Positions 38,271 through 46,169 of a stretch of DNA of 64,000 nt are shown in pieces. Every line of letters begins with the position of its first letter. The stretch's first letter is position 1. This DNA comes from Flammeovirga pacifica (GTDB lineage Bacteria > Bacteroidota > Bacteroidia > Cytophagales > Flammeovirgaceae), in assembly GCF_000807855.2 (NCBI RefSeq), contig NZ_JRYR02000001.1, forward strand, positions 2,228,368 through 2,292,367. The letters are read 5' to 3'. The notes beneath the pieces were generated by a model, which did no database searches, was not told where the DNA came from, and was given only the letters and a program-made list of their open reading frames with translations. Made by a program: the position numbers and the translations under genes.

Positions 38271-39926
38271 ATGCCATTCTCTAATGTATTTGAACAACAG
38301 CACACCACAGTAAAAGTGCTATTAATCGATGATGATGAAGATGATTACATCATTACCGAAGACATATTAGAAGAAGTTCCCTTTCGTGAATATCAATTAG
38401 ATTGGGCGCCTAATTATGATGAAGCTATTGAAAAAATCATAAAAGGAGAGCACGATGTATATATTGTTGACTATTTACTAGGAGCAAAAAGTGGTTTAGA
38501 TCTAATTATCGAATCACTTGAAAAAACGGGGAAACATTTACCATTTATTCTATTAACCGGGCAAGGTGATGTAAAAGTGGATGAAGAAGCTATGAATGCT
38601 GGTGCTTCTGATTATCTAGTGAAAGGATTAATGACGTATCAACAGTTAGAAAGAGCCATACGTCATAGTATATCACATAGTTCACACATCAATAGAATTA
38701 ATGAGTTAAACGAACAATTAGAACAAAGAGTACAAGACCGAACGAGGCAATTAGATAAAGCAATCAAGACATTACAACGTTCGAATGAAGATCTCGAGCT
38801 TCAGATATCTGAAAGAAAAAAAGCAGAAGAAGAGCTCATGAGAAGTCAGGTTATTTATAAAATTATAGCTCAAAACTTCCCCTATGGTATTGTAGCCGTT
38901 CTTGATGAAAATTTACATTATTTGTTTGCCGATGGTAAAGGATTTAAAGATTTAGAACTTGACTCTAAAAAAATTATTGGAGCAAGATTCTTTCAATTTT
39001 TGTCTAAAAATGACCCTGAAAGAGCGGAAGTCTATCAGAAAAAATTTGAATTAACAAAAGAGGTCATTACCAATGGAGAAGAGATAATTTTTGAGTTTGA
39101 TTACAAAAACATTAAATACTCTGTAATTATTGTTCCTATCAAGAATAGCCGTCAGCAGACCAAGCAATTATTGGTAGTAATGCTTAATATTACACAGCAA
39201 AGAAAAGCAGAGAAAGAGATTCTAAAATCACTTAACAAAGAGCGTCAGTTAAACGAATTAAAAAGTAGATTTGTTTCTATGGCCTCTCATGAATTTAGAA
39301 CTCCATTAAGTACGATTTTGTCTTCTGTTTCACTCATTTCTAGATATACATCTGAAGAACAATCAGAAAAAAGAGGGAAACATATTAAAAGAATCAAATC
39401 AAGCGTTAACAATCTTACACAAATCTTGAATGATTTCCTTTCTATTAGTAAATTGGAAGAAGGAAAGGCAAAAGTGCATAATTCCACTATTCAGATATCT
39501 AGTTTTATAGAAAATATTTGTGATGAGATGATTCCTGTAAAAAAACAGGGGCAACAAATAAATATTTCGCATAAAGGTGATGACATCATAAAATCTGATC
39601 CACAGATTCTAAAGAATATCATTATTAATTTATTATCGAATGCCATTAAGTACTCTAGAAGTGGTGAAAGCATTTGGGTAAATTCTGAAGTAAACGAAGA
39701 TACTTTATATATTAGCATAAAAGATGAAGGAATGGGAATCCCAGAGAAAGATCAAGTTCATTTATTTGATCGATTCTTTCGTGCTGAAAACGCCATCAAT
39801 ATTCAGGGTACCGGCCTAGGATTAAATATCGTAAGCAAATATCTTGAAATGTTAAATGGTGCAATTACATTTGAATCAAAAGAGGAAGTAGGTACTACCT
39901 TCACTATATCAATACCGAAAAATTAG
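38271..39926 (+). CDS. REC-PAS-histidine kinase
   Basis: Using ATG 38271, two bases after the natural stop of the broken receiver frame, the protein has 551 residues. An N-terminal receiver (VLLIDDDEDDYIITEDI, phosphoacceptor D67 in YIVDYLLGAKSG, GASDYLVKG) is linked by a coiled coil (about 135-205) to a PAS domain. The HisKA domain has H340 in MASHEFRTPLSTILSS, and the HATPase has NLLSNAIKYSRSGES, DEGMGIPEKD and GTGLGLNIVSKY. The phosphorylatable receiver in front of the kinase suggests it relays or integrates signals from the upstream kinase. It is soluble. The REC-CRP regulator follows nine bases later. Confidence 0.93.
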   Translation: MPFSNVFEQQHTTVKVLLIDDDEDDYIITEDILEEVPFREYQLDWAPNYDEAIEKIIKGEHDVYIVDYLLGAKSGLDLIIESLEKTGKHLPFILLTGQGDVKVDEEAMNAGASDYLVKGLMTYQQLERAIRHSISHSSHINRINELNEQLEQRVQDRTRQLDKAIKTLQRSNEDLELQISERKKAEEELMRSQVIYKIIAQNFPYGIVAVLDENLHYLFADGKGFKDLELDSKKIIGARFFQFLSKNDPERAEVYQKKFELTKEVITNGEEIIFEFDYKNIKYSVIIVPIKNSRQQTKQLLVVMLNITQQRKAEKEILKSLNKERQLNELKSRFVSMASHEFRTPLSTILSSVSLISRYTSEEQSEKRGKHIKRIKSSVNNLTQILNDFLSISKLEEGKAKVHNSTIQISSFIENICDEMIPVKKQGQQINISHKGDDIIKSDPQILKNIIINLLSNAIKYSRSGESIWVNSEVNEDTLYISIKDEGMGIPEKDQVHLFDRFFRAENAINIQGTGLGLNIVSKYLEMLNGAITFESKEEVGTTFTISIPKN

Positions 39927-39935
39927 TAAATAAAT

Positions 39936-40988
39936 ATGAAAAAGATACTTCTGATCGAAGACAATCCTGAGATGAGAGAAAATACCTCAGAAATCTTAGA
40001 ATTATCAAATTATGAAGTTGTTACAGCTGAAAACGGAAAATTAGGCGTTGAAAAAGCGAGAGCAAGCAGCCCTGATTTGATCATTTGTGATATCATGATG
40101 CCAGAATTAGATGGATACGGTGTTTTATTTGCTTTGAGCAAAGATCCAAATACAGCTAGTATCCCATTTATTTTCTTAACAGCTAAAGCAGAAAAAACTG
40201 ACTTTAGAAAAGGTATGAGTCATGGTGCAGATGACTATATTTCTAAACCTTTTGATGATGTTGAGCTTTTAGATGCCATTGAAAGCCGTTTGAAAAAAAG
40301 CGATACTGTAAAGAAACGCTATGAACAATCTGCAGACGGTTTTGATACATTTATTAGTGATGCAAGAGGAATGAGTAACTTGGAGAAGCTTTCTGAAAAT
40401 AGAAAGTCTCGTTCTTACAAGAAAAAGAGTGTTCTTTTCTATGAAGGTGATCACCCTAATGCATTACTTCAAATTGTAAGCGGTAAAGTTAAAACATACA
40501 AAACCAATGAAGATGGTAAAGAATATATCACAGGTATTCATGGTGCAGGTGATTTCTTAGGGTATGTTGCCCTTTTAAAAGATGTTCCTTACCCAGACTC
40601 TGCAATGGTTTTAGAAGAATGTGAAATCACTATGATTCCTAAGGAAGATTTCTTCTCTTTAATTCATAATAACAGAGACGTTTCTCATTCTTTTATCAAA
40701 TTATTGACTAAAGAAGTAATTGAACAAGAAGAGAAATTACTGAAGCTTGCTTATGGATCTGTAAGACAACGTGTAGCTGAAGTATTACTTCAATTAGACA
40801 AAAGATATCAACAAGGTCCTAACGAAAGAATGTCGATTACAAGAGATGATTTAGCAAAAATTGTAGGTACAGCTAAAGAAACTCTTATTCGTACACTTTC
40901 TGATTTTAAAGACGAGCGTCTTATCGAAATTAAGGATAAAAATATTACTATTATTGATTTGGCTAAATTGGAAAGATTAAGCCATTAA
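39936..40988 (+). CDS. Response regulator with CRP/FNR-type output (REC-cNMP-HTH)
   Basis: 350 residues. A receiver domain (1-120) has phosphoacceptor D52 in LIICDIMMPELDG and Lys in DDYISKPF. A cyclic-nucleotide-binding fold follows (about 160-270: LFYEGDHPNALLQIVSGKVK, GAGDFLGYVALL), then a Crp-type winged helix (about 275-340: VRQRVAEVLLQL, MSITRDDLAKIVGTAKETLI). The receiver would make CRP-like DNA binding depend on phosphorylation. The cNMP pocket lacks an obvious complete RxS ligand motif, so cAMP binding is doubtful. It is the last gene of the miaA operon and its probable output. Confidence 0.93.
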   Translation: MKKILLIEDNPEMRENTSEILELSNYEVVTAENGKLGVEKARASSPDLIICDIMMPELDGYGVLFALSKDPNTASIPFIFLTAKAEKTDFRKGMSHGADDYISKPFDDVELLDAIESRLKKSDTVKKRYEQSADGFDTFISDARGMSNLEKLSENRKSRSYKKKSVLFYEGDHPNALLQIVSGKVKTYKTNEDGKEYITGIHGAGDFLGYVALLKDVPYPDSAMVLEECEITMIPKEDFFSLIHNNRDVSHSFIKLLTKEVIEQEEKLLKLAYGSVRQRVAEVLLQLDKRYQQGPNERMSITRDDLAKIVGTAKETLIRTLSDFKDERLIEIKDKNITIIDLAKLERLSH

Positions 40989-41290
40989 GACCACATTAGG
41001 TTTTTAACATTCTTTATTGAATAAATAGGTCTATAATACCAGGGTTTAAAGGAAATATTCTTTAAACCCTGTTTTTTTATGTATTTATATTTCAATTTGT
41101 TAACATTTCAAAAAAAAGTATTTACATTCATGTATTGCATTCAGTTATGAAAACTAATAGTGTTTTTGTATATTCATATGCGGTAAGAAAGAAGTTAATC
41201 TAATAACTACTACTTCCAACATAAATAGGATTTTAATTCTGTTATCAAATCGTACTAATGATTTGATAATTATTGATACTTATAAGTTTT
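40989..41290 (+). promoter_or_regulatory. 302-bp gap: operon terminator, then recQ control region
   Basis: After the terminator at 41040-41078 the rest is AT-rich with no gene. Near its end, TTATCAAATC (41242-41251) and GATTTGATAA (41260-41269) form a perfect 10-bp inverted repeat with an eight-base spacer, 21 bases before the recQ ATG. This could be an operator or an mRNA hairpin. Confidence 0.45.
41040..41078 (+). terminator. Strong terminator closing the miaA signalling operon
   Basis: A 12-bp stem CAGGGTTTAAAG / CTTTAAACCCTG with loop GAAATATT, then T7. Confidence 0.92.
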
Positions 41291-43465
41291 ATGGCAGGTA
41301 CTAAGGTACAATCAACAATAAAAGACAAACTAAAAGAAGTATTTGGCTACAATCAGTTTAGGGGCAACCAAGAAGTGATTATTAACCATATACTTGATAG
41401 GAAAAATACGTTTGTCATAATGCCTACAGGAGCGGGAAAATCTCTTTGTTATCAACTACCCGCTTTAATGCAAGAAGGGACAGCTATTGTTATATCACCT
41501 CTAATTGCTTTGATGAAGAACCAAGTGGATCAGCTTCAAGCTTTAGGTGTGGATGCTAGTTTCCTGAATTCTACATTATCAAAAAGCGAAGCAAACAAGG
41601 TAAAAAAATCAACTCTTGAAGGAAAAACTAAACTACTATATGTTGCACCAGAGTCTTTAACAAAAGAAGACAACATCAAGTTATTACAAAAATCTAATAT
41701 CTCTTTTATAGCTATTGATGAAGCACACTGTATTTCAGAATGGGGGCATGACTTCCGTCCGGAGTATAGGAGAATAAAGCAAATTATTGAAGCTATTGGA
41801 GATTTACCAATCATTGCTTTAACAGCTACAGCAACACCAAAAGTACGTGCTGACATACAGAAAAACTTAAAAATGGAAGATGCTAATATCTTCTTATCTT
41901 CTTTCCATAGAGATAATCTGTATTATGAGGTACACCCTAAAAAAGATCCGAAAGTACAGCTTATTAAGTTTGTTCGTCAGCATCAAAATAAATCGGGTAT
42001 TGTGTATTGCCTTAGCCGTAAAAAGGTAGAAGAGGTAGCCGAATTTTTAAAAATAAATGGTGTAAATGCACAGCCTTATCATGCCGGTATGGAATCTGGT
42101 ACAAGAATGGCCAATCAGGATGCATTCTTGAACGAAGACTGTGACGTTATTGTTGCAACCATTGCTTTCGGTATGGGTATTGACAAACCTGATGTTAGGT
42201 TTGTAGTACATTATGATGCTCCTAAATCTTTAGAGGGTTACTACCAAGAAACAGGTAGAGCAGGTAGAGATGGTTTAGAATCTTACTGTATGATGCTATA
42301 CAGTCCTGAAGATGTTGCAAAGCTAGAAAAATTCCATAAAGATAAATCCGTTACAGAGAGAGAAAATGTCCATATTTTACTACAAGAAATAAGCTATTAC
42401 GCTAATTCTTCTGTATGTAGAACAAGACAACTCCTTCACTATTTCGGAGAGAAAGTTGATCATAATTGTAAACATTGTGACAACTGTAAAACCAAACACG
42501 ATACTTTTAATGCTAAAGATAAAATACTGCTTGCAATACAAGCTACTTTAGAGTCTGAAGAGCGTTTTGGAATCAATCATATTTGTGATATTATCACTGC
42601 TACTCCTTCTGACTATGTCAATAGTTATGGTCATAACGAATTAAAAAGTTATGGTCAGGGTAAAAGTGAAGACAATAAGTATTGGGAATCAATCATCAGA
42701 CAATCGATGATTCATGGTTTCTTGACTAAAGATGTTGATAATGTCACTATCATTAAAGTCACAGAAAAAGGTTTAGACTTTCAAAAAACCTCTTTCGATA
42801 TTGATTTCACTCAAGATTATCAATGGCCAAGTGAATTAGAAGCACTCAATGAGGAAGCTGTTGTTACCAATACTTTTGATAAAGAGTTATTTGATATACT
42901 CAAAGCAAAAAGAAAAAAATTAGCACATCAAAAAGGTATTCCACCTTATGCTATTTTCCAAGAACCCTCTTTAGAGGAGATGGCAACAACTTATCCTACA
43001 AACACCGAAGAATTAATGCAAATTAATGGTGTGGGTGCAGGTAAAGCTAAAAAGTTTGGTAAACCTTTTGTCGATATTATTGCTGATTATGTAGAACAAA
43101 ATGAAATTACTACGGCTAAAGATGTTGTAGTAAAATCTACAGTCAACAAATCGAAATCTAAGATTACGATTATTCAGCATATTGATAGAAAACAAGATAT
43201 AGAAGATATTGCAGAGACTCTGAAAATATCTTTTGATGACGTTCTTGATGAAATAGAGAATATCTGTGATTCAGGTACAAAGTTAAATCTTGATTATTAC
43301 ATTGAGACTATCATGGATGATGAAAGAATAGATGAAATCTATGACTATTTCATGTCTGCTGAATCAGATTCTATAGATGATGCTTTTGATGAACTCGATG
43401 AAGATATCGGTGATGATGAGATTCGATTGGTTAGGATTAAATTCCTTTCTGAGGTAGCGAATTAA
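41291..43465 (+). CDS. recQ: ATP-dependent DNA helicase RecQ
   Basis: From ATG 41291 the protein has 724 residues; a TTG 18 bases earlier is not needed. Motifs: FRGNQEVIINHIL (motif 0), MPTGAGKSLCYQLPAL (I), VISPLIALMKNQV, AIDEAHCISEWGHDFRPEYR (DEAH and the RecQ loop), FHRDNLYYEV, and QETGRAGRDG (VI). RQC zinc cysteines appear around CRTRQLLHYFGE, CKHCDNCK. An HRDC domain follows (LAHQKGIPPYAIFQEPSLEE), then an acidic C-terminal tail. It is a 3'-5' helicase in recombination and fork repair. It stands alone between two terminators. Confidence 0.97.
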   Translation: MAGTKVQSTIKDKLKEVFGYNQFRGNQEVIINHILDRKNTFVIMPTGAGKSLCYQLPALMQEGTAIVISPLIALMKNQVDQLQALGVDASFLNSTLSKSEANKVKKSTLEGKTKLLYVAPESLTKEDNIKLLQKSNISFIAIDEAHCISEWGHDFRPEYRRIKQIIEAIGDLPIIALTATATPKVRADIQKNLKMEDANIFLSSFHRDNLYYEVHPKKDPKVQLIKFVRQHQNKSGIVYCLSRKKVEEVAEFLKINGVNAQPYHAGMESGTRMANQDAFLNEDCDVIVATIAFGMGIDKPDVRFVVHYDAPKSLEGYYQETGRAGRDGLESYCMMLYSPEDVAKLEKFHKDKSVTERENVHILLQEISYYANSSVCRTRQLLHYFGEKVDHNCKHCDNCKTKHDTFNAKDKILLAIQATLESEERFGINHICDIITATPSDYVNSYGHNELKSYGQGKSEDNKYWESIIRQSMIHGFLTKDVDNVTIIKVTEKGLDFQKTSFDIDFTQDYQWPSELEALNEEAVVTNTFDKELFDILKAKRKKLAHQKGIPPYAIFQEPSLEEMATTYPTNTEELMQINGVGAGKAKKFGKPFVDIIADYVEQNEITTAKDVVVKSTVNKSKSKITIIQHIDRKQDIEDIAETLKISFDDVLDEIENICDSGTKLNLDYYIETIMDDERIDEIYDYFMSAESDSIDDAFDELDEDIGDDEIRLVRIKFLSEVAN

Positions 43466-43491
43466 TTCAAAATTTAATAAGCAATACAAAA

Positions 43492-43528
43492 AAACAGTTT
43501 TATTTATTAGGAATAAAACTGTTTTTTT
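43492..43528 (+). terminator. Terminator after recQ
   Basis: Stem AAACAGTTTTATT / AATAAAACTGTTT with a seven-base loop, then a T run. Confidence 0.9.
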
Positions 43529-43698
43529 ATAATGAAAAATTTAAATAATAATTTTTAAACTTACTTTTTTTTTAACATATTTATAAGATAGAGATAACTA
43601 CTAATTATGATAAACATCTATTAAGATCAAAAAAACTAAGCAAACATATTAGTTCTTATCGAAACAATTTTTTTTATACATTTTTTATATATATACAT

Positions 43699-44433
43699 AT
43701 GTTACGTAACGTTGTAATCTCTTTATTCGCCTGTATACTTCTAATGAGATGTATGTCTGTAGAGGACGAACAAGAAAGCTGGAAACAAGCTATTGCAGAT
43801 GCCGGAAAAGTTAGTGAAAAATATCCTTCACTAAAAGTTGCCATTGATAAACAAATTGGAGTAGCAAACCTTGCATGGGACAAAGCCCTAAAAGTAGAGG
43901 ATGAGACCGCTAAAATTTTAGCTATGAAAGCCGCTCGTACTCTAATCACTAATGGAACCCCTATCATTACAGTTAAAAACTACGAATCAAACATTGAGGA
44001 TTTAGAAGACGAAATTGATAAAATCAAAAGAAGATTTAATCAAGATGAATTTACTGAAGAAACTCAACAATTACTAGCAGCTGCTCGTCCTGTTTTAGTG
44101 AATGCTAAGTTTGTTCCTAATGACTCTGAAGTTACAGAACTTCATGAAGCATTAGTTGCTCAAAATAGATTATTAGAACATAATATTAAACTTTTAGATG
44201 TGCATTACGAATCTGTTATGGAAATTCGTGATCTAAAAGAGAAAAAAGAAAAAGCAGAAAGAGAAGCTTTGAAGAAAGAAGAAGAAGCTAAGAATCCTTC
44301 TACTGTTTCTGAAGTATCTTCAACTGCCGCACCCGCTGCAAAGAAAGAAGTAAAAATGGTGAAGTGTAGAAAATGTGGTTCTAAATCACCTTCTACTACT
44401 TCAAAATGTAAAAGCTGTGGAGCTAAAATCTAA
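43699..44433 (+). CDS. Coiled-coil protein with N-terminal membrane anchor and C-terminal zinc ribbon
   Basis: 244 residues. The N-terminus (MLRNVVISLFACILLMRC) is a signal or anchor; the cysteine at 18 may be lipidated, though the preceding Leu-Met-Arg is a poor lipobox. The middle is helical and charged. A Lys/Glu coiled coil spans about 160-200, then a Ser/Ala-rich linker. The last 23 residues hold two CxxC pairs (VKCRKCGS and KCKSCGAK), forming a zinc ribbon. Function unknown. The SPFH gene follows nine bases later, so they are surely cotranscribed and may work together at a membrane. Confidence 0.75.
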   Translation: MLRNVVISLFACILLMRCMSVEDEQESWKQAIADAGKVSEKYPSLKVAIDKQIGVANLAWDKALKVEDETAKILAMKAARTLITNGTPIITVKNYESNIEDLEDEIDKIKRRFNQDEFTEETQQLLAAARPVLVNAKFVPNDSEVTELHEALVAQNRLLEHNIKLLDVHYESVMEIRDLKEKKEKAEREALKKEEEAKNPSTVSEVSSTAAPAAKKEVKMVKCRKCGSKSPSTTSKCKSCGAKI

Positions 44434-44441
44434 ATTATATT

Positions 44442-45566
44442 ATGGGATTATTTGATCGTTTTAAAAATCAATTGATCGACATTATCGAATGGGAAGATCA
44501 AACACATGACACTATGGTGTACAAGTTTGATAGAGAAGATAATGAGATCAAAACTGGAGCGAAACTTATTGTTCGTGAAAGTCAATCAGCCGTTTTTGTT
44601 GACAAAGGACAATTTGCTGATGTATTTACACCTGGAACTTATACTCTGACTACTGACAACCTTCCTATCCTAAGTAATTTAATGGGATGGAAATATGGTT
44701 TTGATAGTCCTTACAAGGCAGAAGTATACTTTTGTAATACAAAGCGTTTTACTGATATGGGCTGGGGAACTCCTAATCCAATCATTATGCGTGATGCAGA
44801 ATTTGGAGCAATTAGAGTGAGAGCTTTTGGTAATTATGCTATTCGTATAAAAGATCCTAAGGTATTCTTATCTGAAATTGCAAGTACTCACGAAGAATTC
44901 TCTACTGAAGATATAGAAGATCAATTAAGAAGCTTTATCATATCTGGTTTTTCAGATGCATTAGCTGAAGCAAGAATACCTCTTCTAGATTTAGCAGCTA
45001 AATATGATGAGTTATCTGATTTCTGTAACAAAAAAATCACGACTAAATTCCATCAATATGGTTTAGAATTACTTGATTTTGTTGTAGAAAATATCTCATT
45101 ACCTGAGGAAGTTGAAGAAATGCTTGATAAAAAATCAAGTATGAATATCTTAGGTAATAACATGAACCAATTCAATCAGATGCAAGCTGGTATTGCTCTT
45201 GAAAATGCCTCAGAAACTGAAGGCGGAAGTGGTATGTCAGAAGGTATGGGAATGGGTATGGGCTTTGGAATGGCTAGTAATATGGCAAATAATATGTTCC
45301 AACAAAACCAACAACAACAACCTGTAGGAGGACAAACACCTCCACCTCCTCCACCACAAACAATGTTTCATGTTATTGTAAACGGAGCACAAGCTGGACC
45401 TTTTGCTTTACAGCAATTACAAAGTATGGTGGCTCAAAATCAATTAACAAGAGAGACAATGGTATGGAAAGACGGAATGCCACAATGGACACAGGCTGGA
45501 AATGTTTCTGAATTATCGCAGTTATTTGGAAGTACACCACCACCTCCTCCTCCTCCAATGCCATAA
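44442..45566 (+). CDS. SPFH-domain protein with C-terminal GYF_2 domain
   Basis: 374 residues. The N-terminal 220 residues match the YdjI/virion-core-like SPFH group (MGLFDRFKNQLIDIIEW, LIVRESQSAVFVDKGQF, FTPGTYTLTTDNLPIL, GAIRVRAFGNYAIRI). A Met/Gln/Gly-rich linker and a poly-Pro stretch precede a GYF_2 domain (about 305-360: FHVIVNGAQAGPFALQQL, VWKDGMPQWTQAG). A second poly-Pro stretch closes the protein. GYF domains bind proline-rich peptides, so the poly-Pro stretches could mediate self-association. There is no transmembrane helix. SPFH proteins form membrane-bound cages or scaffolds. It partners the zinc-ribbon protein upstream. Confidence 0.88.
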   Translation: MGLFDRFKNQLIDIIEWEDQTHDTMVYKFDREDNEIKTGAKLIVRESQSAVFVDKGQFADVFTPGTYTLTTDNLPILSNLMGWKYGFDSPYKAEVYFCNTKRFTDMGWGTPNPIIMRDAEFGAIRVRAFGNYAIRIKDPKVFLSEIASTHEEFSTEDIEDQLRSFIISGFSDALAEARIPLLDLAAKYDELSDFCNKKITTKFHQYGLELLDFVVENISLPEEVEEMLDKKSSMNILGNNMNQFNQMQAGIALENASETEGGSGMSEGMGMGMGFGMASNMANNMFQQNQQQQPVGGQTPPPPPPQTMFHVIVNGAQAGPFALQQLQSMVAQNQLTRETMVWKDGMPQWTQAGNVSELSQLFGSTPPPPPPPMP

Positions 45567-45582
45567 ATTTAAAATTATTATT

Positions 45583-45623
45583 TATCATTTAGCAATACAT
45601 ATTATATGTCTTGCTAAATGATA
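45583..45623 (+). terminator. Long hairpin after the SPFH gene
   Basis: TATCATTTAGCAA / TTGCTAAATGATA, 13 bp perfect, with a further ACAT/ATGT inner pairing. Only TTT follows the stem, so termination efficiency is doubtful. Confidence 0.55.
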
Positions 45624-45648
45624 TTTCTTACATAAAAATATCTTATTA

Positions 45649-46020
45649 ATGAAAGCATTTAAATTATTTTTAGCTATCTGTCTTACTTTCTGTTTTACAA
45701 CAATGGTTCAAGCACAAGACAAAGCAAAGAATACAAAAACAACGAAAACTACTACAACAGCAACTCAAAAAAAGCCTACAGCTGATGTAAAGAAAACTAC
45801 TTCTTCTAAAACAGAAGTAAAAAAAGGAGCAACCACTTCTAAAACAACAAAAACATCTTCAACAACAAGTACTAAAAAAGCTACTAAATCATCTAGTACA
45901 ACTAAGAAAAGTACTTCTAATAAAGCGACAGTGCAATGCTCATCAAAAACAAAAGCCGGAGCAAGATGTAAAAATAAAACATCGAATAAAACGGGGAAAT
46001 GTCATGTACATTCCAAATAA
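45649..46020 (+). CDS. Exported Lys/Thr/Ser-rich protein with DUF5763-like cysteine motif
   Basis: 123 residues. Signal peptide to about residue 23 (TMVQAQ). About 70 residues are low-complexity Lys, Thr and Ser, predicted unfolded and highly basic. A short C-terminal motif QCSSKTKAGARCKNK, then GKCHVHSK, matches the Cys/His spacing of DUF5763 (C-x-x-x-T-x-x-G-x-x-C ... C-x-x-H), likely a small metal site or disulfide knot. It is probably periplasmic and could coat polyanions such as DNA or LPS. That role is speculation. It lies 82 bases after the SPFH gene and ends with its own terminator. Confidence 0.75.
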   Translation: MKAFKLFLAICLTFCFTTMVQAQDKAKNTKTTKTTTTATQKKPTADVKKTTSSKTEVKKGATTSKTTKTSSTTSTKKATKSSSTTKKSTSNKATVQCSSKTKAGARCKNKTSNKTGKCHVHSK

Positions 46021-46040
46021 TTGCACTTCATACCAATAAA

Positions 46041-46074
46041 AAAGCTCCAGAAAGTCTATTTCTGGAGCTTTTTT
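46041..46074. terminator. Terminator after the DUF5763-like gene
   Basis: Stem AAAGCTCCAGAAA / TTTCTGGAGCTTT with loop GTCTA, then a T run; flanked by A residues on the left. Confidence 0.9.
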
Positions 46075-46169
46075 ATTTATGCTAATATTCTCATTACTCT
46101 TTATGAGAAATATATCTATCACCCATTTTTATAAATAATAAGATCAAGTAATCTACTGAGTGAAAACTC

